This document shows positions 1 to 6,195 of a DNA stretch of 7,746 bases, piece after piece. The notes under the pieces were generated by a model. The model ran no database searches. It saw nothing but the letters and a program-made list of their open reading frames with translations, and was not told the DNA's origin. The stretch is taken from assembly GCA_027625355.1 (NCBI GenBank), contig JAQBWI010000044.1, positions 1-7,746 of the forward strand, given 5' to 3'. Position numbers and translations under genes: made by a program. This DNA is from Pseudomonadota bacterium. Lineage in GTDB: Bacteria > Pseudomonadota > Alphaproteobacteria > HIMB59 > GCA-002718135. Each line of letters begins with the position of its first letter. Position 1 is the first letter of the stretch.

Positions 1-1201
1 CTAATTCAATTTCTGCCTTTAATCGAGTAAAGTTTGAAATATCAGTTATTAGTTGATTCATTCTCTTAAGATCATTTTTAATATTATTAATTAAAAGATT
101 TTTTTTATCTTCAGTAATATTATTTGTACCAATCAAATCAATGGCGGAGTAGAGGCTGGTTAAAGGATTTTTTAATTCATGAGAAACATCAGCGCTAAAT
201 TTTTCCAGCTGCTCAATTTGTGATTTTAATCCTAGTGACATATTTTGTATTTCTTTAGAAAGTGTTCCTATTTCATCTTCTCTTTGAGGATAAATTATTT
301 CATTTTCATTAACTCTTTCTCTTTCAAGAATAGTCAATTTAGATAATCTTTTAATTGGTGCAACTAAACTTTGAGAGAAAATAAGTGACAAGAAAATCAT
401 CATAAGTACGAATAAAATATAAAAAATTAAAATATTTAATGAAACTATGCCTAGGTCCTCAGACTGATTCAAAACAGCATAACTAAAAATTGCAACTCCA
501 TATACTTTATTATTACTTATTATTGGTGAAGTCAGATATTGATATAAAATACCAACATCATCAATAACAATATATTCATTATTAATCCTATTTTTAATGC
601 TTTGAGAAACATATAAGATTTCTGAATTTTTTTGTGTCTTAACTTCTTCAAAGTTTTTTTTAATTATCCAATTATGATATGAAGAAAATAAACGGAGATA
701 TTTTTGAGTTAAATTTTGATAAATACTTATATCGTTATCTGAAAACTGATCTTCATTTAAATCGACCTCTTCTACAATTGATATTTCGTATAAATCTTGT
801 GTATCAACGAGTCTTATCCATTCATCATTGTATATCTTAATGTCGTATTCAGAATTTAAAAAATTGTTTAGGATAAATTCTTGAGTAATTTTAGGTTCAA
901 GAATGGGCTCTGATAATTTAAGATTATTTTCATCTTCACATGATTGGTTATTTTCATTTATACAGGTTTCATCAAAAACAGGAACTCTAATAATTGCATT
1001 TCTTTCTAAAAAAAATTGAATTTTTTTTAAATCTTCATTTGCGTTAATTTTTTTTATTTGAATTGCATCATCATTATAAATTAAATAAAAATTAAATAAA
1101 ATTAAAATTATAAAACCAATACTAGTTATAAATAAGTTTATCGCTAAAATTTGTATCGATAAAGGTAAATTATATAATGCAAATTTTCTATAATTATTCA
1201 C
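1..1201 (-). CDS. chvG: ChvG-type sensor histidine kinase (N-terminal 400 residues; cut by left edge)
   Basis: Inner-membrane sensor kinase, partner of the ChvI regulator encoded just upstream. The frame is open from a GTG at 1199-1201 to the left edge. Visible order: short cytoplasmic tail; TM1 at about residues 16-42; a periplasmic region of about 208 residues (43-251) with two cysteines, C80 and C88; TM2 at about 252-275; a HAMP linker at about 276-330 (APIKRLSK, then REDEIGTL); then the H-box DVSHELKNPLTSL with phospho-accepting His341 and the second dimerisation helix. The ATP-binding domain lies outside the window. The H-box and HAMP closely resemble rhizobial ChvG. Start choice: the GTG overlaps the chvI stop by 8 bp, a common coupled arrangement, with a weak AGG 11 nt upstream. 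An in-frame ATG at 1220-1222 would add seven residues and is a real alternative. In Rhizobiales the pair responds to acid and envelope stress, with ExoR as a periplasmic inhibitor; the signal here is unknown. Confidence 0.9.
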   Translation of the reverse strand, partial: MNNYRKFALYNLPLSIQILAINLFITSIGFIILILFNFYLIYNDDAIQIKKINANEDLKKIQFFLERNAIIRVPVFDETCINENNQSCEDENNLKLSEPILEPKITQEFILNNFLNSEYDIKIYNDEWIRLVDTQDLYEISIVEEVDLNEDQFSDNDISIYQNLTQKYLRLFSSYHNWIIKKNFEEVKTQKNSEILYVSQSIKNRINNEYIVIDDVGILYQYLTSPIISNNKVYGVAIFSYAVLNQSEDLGIVSLNILIFYILFVLMMIFLSLIFSQSLVAPIKRLSKLTILERERVNENEIIYPQREDEIGTLSKEIQNMSLGLKSQIEQLEKFSADVSHELKNPLTSLYSAIDLIGTNNITEDKKNLLINNIKNDLKRMNQLITDISNFTRLKAEIEL

Positions 1202-1907
1202 GCCATGAATAACCTGATCCATATCTTGTGCGAATTTGATCAAAATCAGGATCATAGGATTTAAATTTTTTTCTTAATCTTTTTATATGGCTATCTATCG
1301 TTCTATCGTCTACATAAATACTATCTCCATACATAGTATCCATTAATTGATTTCTGTCTTTAACGACACCGGGATACTTAGCTAAAGATTTTATTAAGTT
1401 AAACTCCGCAACAGTTAACTCAACTATTTCATTTTTCCAGTAACAAAGTTGTTTTAAGTCATCTAATTCTAAATTACCTTTTTTTAAATTTTTTAAATCT
1501 GTGTTTTCATGATTGGATGGAGCTTTTCTATTTTGATAAACTCTCAAAACTGTTCTTATTCTTTCACTCAATAATTTTTGAGAAAACGGTTTTGTTATAT
1601 AATCAGCCGCTCCCATTCTTAAGCCAATAATTTCGTCCTGCTCTTGGTCTTTTGATGTTAAAAAGATTATTGGCATTTCTTTCAAGTCATTTTTTTTACT
1701 AGAGCGAACTTTTGCTAAAAGTTCATTACCATCCATTTTTGGCATTTTAATATCAAACAAACCCAAATCATAACTTTTAGATTCTAGAGCCTCTAAAGCC
1801 TCAATTCCATTTTGAAAAACATCAACCTCAAAACCCTCAGATTCTAAAGCTAAAGACACAGATGTACGAATCGAATTCTCATCATCAACTAAAGCTATCT
1901 TGTTCAT
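1194..1907 (-). CDS. chvI: ChvI-type OmpR-family response regulator
   Basis: Transcription factor phosphorylated by ChvG. At 237 residues it is the usual ChvI length. The receiver domain (about 1-120) has the acidic pocket D8/D9, phospho-acceptor D52 in FDIKMPKMDG, T84 in IIFLTSKD and K106 in ITKPFSQ. The winged-helix DNA-binding domain (about 140-237) has VAEFNLIKSLA, the recognition helix segment DDRTIDSHIKRLRKKF and the C-terminal hairpin IRTRYGSGYSWRE. The LTSKD, KPFSQ and HIKRLRKKF segments are close to rhizobial and Caulobacter ChvI, which is why the specific name is used rather than generic OmpR. There is a small extra loop (SSKKNDLKE) before IIFLTSKD. The ATG at 1905-1907 is the natural start because residues 3-9 form the first beta strand of the receiver, although no clear Shine-Dalgarno precedes it. 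It is transcribed with chvG and divergently from nrdA. Confidence 0.93.
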   Translation of the reverse strand: MNKIALVDDENSIRTSVSLALESEGFEVDVFQNGIEALEALESKSYDLGLFDIKMPKMDGNELLAKVRSSKKNDLKEMPIIFLTSKDQEQDEIIGLRMGAADYITKPFSQKLLSERIRTVLRVYQNRKAPSNHENTDLKNLKKGNLELDDLKQLCYWKNEIVELTVAEFNLIKSLAKYPGVVKDRNQLMDTMYGDSIYVDDRTIDSHIKRLRKKFKSYDPDFDQIRTRYGSGYSWRE

Positions 1908-1949
1908 AAGTTAATTTATTAATATTTTATGGCAAATTTAAGTTATTTT

Positions 1950-1978
1950 TTTATATACTTTTATTAAAAATTTAACAA
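1950..1978 (-). promoter_or_regulatory. Candidate sigma70-type promoter for chvI-chvG
   Basis: On the minus strand, TTGTTA (plus 1973-1978, 4/6 match to the -35 consensus) is followed after exactly 17 bp by TATAAA (plus 1950-1955, 5/6 match to the -10 consensus). Transcription would start near 1943, giving a leader of about 35 nt before the chvI ATG at 1907. The region is very AT-rich, so chance matches are likely; the 17-bp spacing and position are the main support. Confidence 0.45.
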
Positions 1979-1986
1979 AGTGTGAC

Positions 1987-2003
1987 TTAGGTTAATAACT
2001 TAA
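1987..2003. promoter_or_regulatory. Small imperfect dyad just upstream of the chvI -35 element
   Basis: TTAGGTTA at 1987-1994 and TAACTTAA at 1996-2003 are reverse complements at 7 of 8 positions, around a single central A. On the chvI side this lies roughly at -45 to -60 from the proposed start of transcription, where an activator or autoregulator could bind. No known binding motif is recognised, and AT-rich DNA produces such dyads by chance. Confidence 0.25.
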
Positions 2004-2058
2004 TTCATTAAATTCAATTACTTGTTTGAATAAACCTAAATTCTATTAAATATAGAAA

Positions 2059-2064
2059 TTGACA
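2059..2064 (+). promoter_or_regulatory. Possible -35 element (TTGACA) of an upstream nrdA promoter
   Basis: This is a perfect TTGACA hexamer pointing toward nrdA. No good -10 hexamer sits at 16-18 bp; TATATT (2076-2081) and ATTAAT (2079-2084) are closer than ideal. If active, it would start transcription near 2090-2095, inside the LexA-like motif and upstream of the NrdR boxes. It overlaps the left arm of the palindrome at 2062-2092. Confidence 0.3.
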
Positions 2065-2092
2065 TAAACATTAATTATATTAATGTTCATGT
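2062..2092. repeat. 31-bp near-perfect palindrome in the nrdA control region
   Basis: The left arm ACATAAACATTAAT (2062-2075) and right arm ATTAATGTTCATGT (2079-2092) pair at 13 of 14 positions around TAT; the only mismatch is A2066 against C2088. The inner nine pairs are perfect. It overlaps the TTGACA element and the first GTTC of the LexA-like motif. It is AT-rich, not followed by a T-run on either strand, and lies upstream of a gene start, so a dimeric regulator's operator is more likely than a terminator. The cognate protein is unknown. Confidence 0.6.
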
Positions 2093-2099
2093 TTTGTTC
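2085..2099 (+). promoter_or_regulatory. Candidate LexA (SOS) box, GTTC-N7-GTTC type
   Basis: GTTC (2085-2088) and GTTC (2096-2099) are separated by exactly seven bases. This is the direct-repeat form of the LexA operator known from Alphaproteobacteria. It lies 84 bp before the nrdA start codon, just downstream of a TTGACA element, where a repressor could block initiation. All eight specified bases match, but only eight are specified and no experimental or comparative support is available here. Confidence 0.4.
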
Positions 2100-2111
2100 T
2101 TATTGCGATAT

Positions 2112-2127
2112 CGACCAAATGTTGTAT
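2112..2127 (+). promoter_or_regulatory. NrdR box 1 (degenerate, upstream member of the pair)
   Basis: CGACCAAATGTTGTAT matches the NrdR consensus acaCwAtATaTwGtgt at 10 of 16 positions, including the strongly conserved C, A, A, T, T and G. On its own it would be weak. It is called because it starts exactly 31 bp before the near-perfect box at 2143-2158, leaving the 15-bp spacer (about three helical turns between centres) typical of paired NrdR boxes. Confidence 0.7.
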
Positions 2128-2169
2128 TGTCGTTTAACAGCGACACTACATATTGTGTTTTTCGACAAT
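2126..2169. repeat. 7-bp inverted repeat flanking NrdR box 2
   Basis: ATTGTCG (2126-2132) and CGACAAT (2163-2169) are perfect reverse complements that bracket NrdR box 2. A further CGACA copy lies at 2141-2145. The arms may pair in a leader transcript or be an additional binding-site pair; neither is demonstrated, and 7-bp arms with a 30-bp gap could be chance. Confidence 0.3.
2143..2158 (+). promoter_or_regulatory. NrdR box 2 (near-consensus)
   Basis: ACACTACATATTGTGT matches the NrdR consensus acaCwAtATaTwGtgt at 15 of 16 positions. NrdR is a zinc-ribbon/ATP-cone repressor that binds paired boxes upstream of ribonucleotide reductase genes when dATP is sufficient. The box ends 25 bp before the nrdA ATG. 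A weak promoter can be read across it (TTGTCG at 2127-2132, TATTGT at 2151-2156, 18-bp spacer), so bound NrdR would cover the -10 element. No nrdR gene is in the window. Confidence 0.85.
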
Positions 2170-2183
2170 AAAAATTTAAAATA

Positions 2184-4952
2184 ATGGATAATTTACAAAT
2201 GGCAGACAACTCACAGGTATCAAAAAAAAAAGCAGAAGAAGGAGTTAACTTATTGAGTCTCAATGTAGTGAGAAGAGACGGATCTATAAGTTCATTTAAA
2301 TCAGATAAAATATCAGATGCTATAAAAAAAGCTTTCTTAGCCCAAACAAAGATTAGAAATAATAAAACTAAAGATAAAGAACAAGAGGATAGCATTCATA
2401 AAACTGTTGAAAGCCTTACACACAAAGTTGTTTCTGCATTAACGAGAAGAATAGCTGATGGTGATATGATTCACATCGAGGATATTCAAGATCAGGTTGA
2501 ATTAGCCTTGATGAGAGATGAGCATCACAAAGTTGCAAGAGCTTATGTTTTATATAGAGAACAAAGAGCAGCGTCCAGATACCATACAAAAAAACTAAAA
2601 GAGCAAGTAGGGGCAAAAGCATCCTCTATGACGGTAACTAAGAGAAATGGTGATAAAGAAGCTATATCCCTTGATAAAATTACAAATAGAGTTTCAGTTC
2701 TTTCAACTGGTCTAAATATAGATCCAATTGTTGTAGTCCAGAAGGCTGTACCAGGGTTATATAATGAAATTACTTCTACTGAAATAGATACTTATCTTGC
2801 CGAGACAGCAGCATCTCTTACTGTTGAACATCCTGATTACTCGTATTTAGCAGCAAGGATAAAAGCAAACTCACTTCACAAAGATACACCGGGTTTTATT
2901 ATTGCCACAAAAAACCTTTTTGATGATGGTCTGCTTAGAGAGGATTATTACAATAAAGTCATGGCGAGTGCCGAAGATATTGAATCAATAATTGATTACG
3001 ACAGAGATTATAATTTTGATTATTTTGCTTTTACTACTTTAATTAGAGCGTATCTCTTAAAATTTGAAAATAAAACCATCGAAAGACCTCAAGATTTATG
3101 GATGAGGGTTGCTCTGACTGTTTCTGGAAATATTTTTAATTTTGATAAGGTAAAGGAAACCTATGACAGTCTTTCTAATGGATATTACACACATGCAACA
3201 CCAACGTTGTTTAATAGTGGATTAAAAATGCAACAATTATCTTCATGCTTCCTAATTGGTATGGAGGATGACTCAATAGAAGGTATTTTTAATACTATTA
3301 AAGACTGTGCTCTTATTTCAAAAACTGCAGGTGGTATTGGAATGCACGCTCATAATATTAGAGGTAGTGGCAGTAGGATCAAATCTACAAATGGTAAATC
3401 AAATGGACTTATTCCATTTTTAAAAATCTTTAATGAAACTGCTAAATCAGTTGATCAAGGTGGTGGAAAGAGAAAAGGTTCTTTTGCGGTATATCTTGAG
3501 CCTTGGCATGCAGACATAGAGCAATTCCTTGAATTAAGAAAAAATACAGGAGCCGAAGAATTTAGAGCAAGAGACTTATTTTATGCACTTTGGATACCTG
3601 ATCTATTTATGAAAAGGGTAGAAGAAGATGATGATTGGACTCTTATGAGTGAACATAAGTGTCCTGGATTATCTGATGCTTATGGTGATGAGTTTGTTAA
3701 ACTCTATGAAAAATATGAAAAAGAGTTTTCTCATCTTGAGAAAATAAAAGCAAGAGATTTGATGTCTAAAATTATAGAAGCTCAAATTGAAACTGGGCAA
3801 CCTTATATGCTTTATAAGGATTCAATTAACAATAAATCTAATCAAAAAAACATAGGTGTAATTAAATCTTCAAATTTATGTGCAGAAATAGTCGAATATT
3901 CTGATAAATCTGAGACATCAGTATGTAATTTAGCATCAATAGCGCTTCCAAAATTTATTAAGAAATTAAAGGGTAAGAAAAAAGAATATGACTATAAAGC
4001 TCTCTATAAAATAGCTAAATTAGCTACTAAAAATTTAGATGAAGTTATAGATATAAATTTTTATCCCACAGAAAAAACTGAAACCTCTAATAGTAAACAC
4101 AGACCTATTGGGCTTGGCATTCAAGGATTAGCTGATGTATTTTTCGAACTTGAAATAGCTTATGATAGTGAAGAAGCTAAAAACATAAATAAACTTATAT
4201 TTGAAACAATATATTTTGGGGCTTTAGAAGCATCTCATGAACTTGCTAAAGATAAAGGTCCTTATTCTACATTTAAAGGATCTCCTTTATCTGAAGGTAC
4301 GTTTCAGTTTGATATGTGGGACACTAATCCTTCTGACATGTGGGATTGGGAAACATTAAGAGAGAAAATAAAGAAAGATGGTGTCAGAAATTCATTAACT
4401 ACAGCATGTATGCCAACGGCATCTACAGGAATAATTTTAGGGAATACTGAAACATTCCAAATTCAAACTTCTAACATATATAAAAGACAAACACTATCTG
4501 GTGAGTTTTTATTAGTTAACAGGCATCTAGTAAAAGCTTTATCACAAAGGAATCTATGGAATAAAGAAATGAGAGATAAAATAATATTGGAAAATGGATC
4601 AGTACAAAATATCTCAAATTTTCCTGAAGATCTTAAGGAAACATACAAAACTGTTTGGGAAACTTCTCAAAAATCAGTTATTGATATGGCTGCCGATAGA
4701 GCTCCTTTTATTGATCAAACACAATCAATGAATTTATGGTTATCTACTCCAACTTTTGGAAAAGTTAATTCAATGCATATGTATGCGTGGAAAAAAGGTC
4801 TTAAAACTGGAATGTACTATTTACGAAGTAGATCTGCTGTTGACGCAGTTAAAGTAACCGTTTCTTCAGAAAAAGTTGCGAAAGAAGATTTTATTAAATC
4901 TCAGATAACAGAAAGTAATGAACCAGAAGATTGTCTAACTTGCAGTGCATAA
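2184..4952 (+). CDS. nrdA: Class I ribonucleoside-diphosphate reductase, large (catalytic) subunit with two ATP-cones
   Basis: Cytoplasmic catalytic subunit that reduces ribonucleoside diphosphates to deoxy forms together with NrdB. It has 922 residues, longer than the roughly 760-790 of E. coli or animal R1, because of an extra N-terminal ATP-cone. Domains: ATP-cone 1 at about 25-130 (VVRRDG), ATP-cone 2 at about 148-238 (VTKRNG), then the ten-stranded barrel. Active-site residues: C355 (QLSSCF) and C581 (VCNLAS) as the redox pair, and N564, C566 and E568 in SNLCAE, with C566 the thiyl radical site. Y878/Y879 (GMYYLR) are the radical-transfer tyrosines. The flexible tail ends in CLTCSA (C917, C920), the shuttle thiols. 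From ATP-cone 2 onward it resembles eukaryotic R1 more than E. coli NrdA. The ATG at 2184 is the first after an in-frame stop; Met6 (2199) is an alternative, and neither has a Shine-Dalgarno. First gene of nrdA-nrdB-glutaredoxin. Confidence 0.97.
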   Translation: MDNLQMADNSQVSKKKAEEGVNLLSLNVVRRDGSISSFKSDKISDAIKKAFLAQTKIRNNKTKDKEQEDSIHKTVESLTHKVVSALTRRIADGDMIHIEDIQDQVELALMRDEHHKVARAYVLYREQRAASRYHTKKLKEQVGAKASSMTVTKRNGDKEAISLDKITNRVSVLSTGLNIDPIVVVQKAVPGLYNEITSTEIDTYLAETAASLTVEHPDYSYLAARIKANSLHKDTPGFIIATKNLFDDGLLREDYYNKVMASAEDIESIIDYDRDYNFDYFAFTTLIRAYLLKFENKTIERPQDLWMRVALTVSGNIFNFDKVKETYDSLSNGYYTHATPTLFNSGLKMQQLSSCFLIGMEDDSIEGIFNTIKDCALISKTAGGIGMHAHNIRGSGSRIKSTNGKSNGLIPFLKIFNETAKSVDQGGGKRKGSFAVYLEPWHADIEQFLELRKNTGAEEFRARDLFYALWIPDLFMKRVEEDDDWTLMSEHKCPGLSDAYGDEFVKLYEKYEKEFSHLEKIKARDLMSKIIEAQIETGQPYMLYKDSINNKSNQKNIGVIKSSNLCAEIVEYSDKSETSVCNLASIALPKFIKKLKGKKKEYDYKALYKIAKLATKNLDEVIDINFYPTEKTETSNSKHRPIGLGIQGLADVFFELEIAYDSEEAKNINKLIFETIYFGALEASHELAKDKGPYSTFKGSPLSEGTFQFDMWDTNPSDMWDWETLREKIKKDGVRNSLTTACMPTASTGIILGNTETFQIQTSNIYKRQTLSGEFLLVNRHLVKALSQRNLWNKEMRDKIILENGSVQNISNFPEDLKETYKTVWETSQKSVIDMAADRAPFIDQTQSMNLWLSTPTFGKVNSMHMYAWKKGLKTGMYYLRSRSAVDAVKVTVSSEKVAKEDFIKSQITESNEPEDCLTCSA

Positions 4953-4957
4953 AGGAG
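4952..4957 (+). promoter_or_regulatory. Strong Shine-Dalgarno for nrdB
   Basis: AAGGAG begins in the last base of the nrdA stop codon and sits 8 nt before the nrdB ATG at 4966. It is the clearest ribosome binding site in the window. The nrdA and glutaredoxin starts lack one, which suggests that the small subunit is translated independently and efficiently while the glutaredoxin relies on coupling. Confidence 0.85.
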
Positions 4958-4965
4958 TATAAGAA

Positions 4966-5955
4966 ATGATATCTAAAGGCGTTAAATCAATTTTTCCAAT
5001 TAAACATCAAGATATTTGGGATAAATATAAATTACATATACAGGCATTCTGGACCCCAGAAGAAGTTTCTCTTCATGATGACTTAAGAGACTTAGAAACG
5101 CTTAATGATGGAGAAAAACATTTTATAAAACATGTACTTGCTTACTTCGCTAATTCTGAAGCGATGATTAATGAAAATCTTGCAAGCAGATTCTATAAAG
5201 AAATATTAATTCCAGAAGCTAGGTGTTTTATTTCTATGCAAATGCTTAATGAGTCTATTCATGCTGAAATGTATGGTCTACAAATTGAAGCATATGTTAA
5301 AGATCAAAAAGAAAAAGATCATCTTTTTGACGCCATTCAAAATGTTCCTTGTATAAATAGAAAAGCTCAGTGGGTTTCAAAATGGCTAAATGGAAGTCAA
5401 AATTTATTAACGAGACTTATTGGTTTCGGTTTAGTAGAAGGCTTGTTCTTTGCTGGCTCATTTTGTGCGATATATTACTTTAGAAAAAGAGGTCTTCTGC
5501 CAGGTTTAGCATTATCCAATGATTGGATAGCAAGAGATGAAGGAATGCATTTTAGCTTTTCAGCACTTATGTTCAAAACTCTTAGAGATAAATTTAATAA
5601 CAATACGTTAACTAATAGCGATATATCTGATTTATCATTAATACCCAATGATGTACCTCAATCACAATTTGAAGAAATCGTAAGAGAGGCTGTATCATTT
5701 GAAAAAGAATTTGTTAAAGATGCCCTTCCTGTTGATTTAATTGGAATGAATGAAGATTTAATGTGTCAATATATAGAGGCAGTAGCTGATAGAATTGCAG
5801 ATTTATTTGAATTTGATAGAGTATTTAATACTGAAAATCCGTTTGATTTTATGAGAGCGTTAGATGTTCAAAATGTAACTAACTTTTTTGAAAAAAGAGT
5901 CTCTGAATATCAAAGACCAACAGATAGAGCTCTTAGTTTTGACGATGCTTTTTAA
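4966..5955 (+). CDS. nrdB: Class I ribonucleotide reductase, small (radical-generating) subunit
   Basis: Ferritin-like dimetal protein that generates the radical used by NrdA. Its 329 residues are a little short of E. coli NrdB (about 375). Visible: W29 (AFWTPEEV) on the radical-transfer path; metal ligands E65, E96 and H99 (NESIHAEMY), E158 (LVEGLFF), E192 and H195 (RDEGMH); radical-site Y103, four residues after H99; D191, the Asp linking metal site and Trp; Y315 (SEYQR) near the C-terminus; and the tail SFDDAF, which should dock into NrdA. Helices such as EARCF, the VEG(L/I)FF segment, KRGLLPGL and SEYQR resemble eukaryotic R2 far more than E. coli NrdB. Oddity: the first metal ligand is normally Asp (D84 in E. 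coli, D138 in mouse), but here the aligned residue is Glu65. It starts 13 nt after nrdA with a strong Shine-Dalgarno. Confidence 0.96.
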   Translation: MISKGVKSIFPIKHQDIWDKYKLHIQAFWTPEEVSLHDDLRDLETLNDGEKHFIKHVLAYFANSEAMINENLASRFYKEILIPEARCFISMQMLNESIHAEMYGLQIEAYVKDQKEKDHLFDAIQNVPCINRKAQWVSKWLNGSQNLLTRLIGFGLVEGLFFAGSFCAIYYFRKRGLLPGLALSNDWIARDEGMHFSFSALMFKTLRDKFNNNTLTNSDISDLSLIPNDVPQSQFEEIVREAVSFEKEFVKDALPVDLIGMNEDLMCQYIEAVADRIADLFEFDRVFNTENPFDFMRALDVQNVTNFFEKRVSEYQRPTDRALSFDDAF

Positions 5956-6195
5956 ATGGACGTAGAAATTTATTCTAAAACTAATTGTATATTTTGTGAC
6001 AAAGCAAAAATGCGTTTAGCAAATGAAAATCCAAAGATTCATATGCTTGATCAAGATTATACTAGAGAAGATTTTTTTAAAAAATTTCCTACCGCTAGAA
6101 CTTTCCCTCAAATTATAATAAATGGAGAAAATATAGGGGGTTACCACGAATTAGAAAAATGGCTAGAAAGAAACTCTTTTGAAGAAGAATTTTAG
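5956..6195 (+). CDS. Glutaredoxin, dithiol type; probable reductant for the ribonucleotide reductase
   Basis: Small cytoplasmic thioredoxin-fold protein of 79 residues, normal for a minimal glutaredoxin. It has the dithiol active site C11-I-F-C14 at the start of helix 1 (YSKTNCIFCDKAK), cis-Pro51 in RTFPQIIING, and the glutathione-contacting GGYHEL at 61-66. The CxxC and the GGY motif favour a glutathione-dependent glutaredoxin over thioredoxin or NrdH. Its ATG follows the nrdB stop directly (TAAATG) with no Shine-Dalgarno, so translation is probably coupled to nrdB. Being last in the operon points to re-reduction of the NrdA tail cysteines C917/C920. Its stop overlaps the polA stop on the other strand. 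Whether glutathione or a reductase recycles it cannot be seen here. Confidence 0.92.
   Translation: MDVEIYSKTNCIFCDKAKMRLANENPKIHMLDQDYTREDFFKKFPTARTFPQIIINGENIGGYHELEKWLERNSFEEEF

Noticed and set aside
1992..2011. TTAA repeated every 8 bp, considered as a CtrA site
   Set aside because: The CtrA motif needs TTAA-N7-TTAA; here the gap is four bases, and TTAA is frequent in such AT-rich DNA.
2062..2092. The palindrome as an intrinsic terminator
   Set aside because: The arms are AT-rich with a weak stem, no T-run follows on either strand, and both flanking genes point away from it.
2087..2395. Minus-strand reading frame of 102 codons crossing the nrdA start
   Set aside because: It lies antisense to well-conserved nrdA sequence and across the regulatory sites, with a low-complexity hydrophobic product and no recognisable family; a shadow of the real gene.
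2416..2622. Minus-strand frame inside nrdA, hydrophobic product
   Set aside because: Antisense to the ATP-cone coding sequence; no start signal and no homology recognised.
4463..4648. Minus-strand frame inside nrdA
   Set aside because: Antisense to conserved R1 sequence; no supporting evidence.
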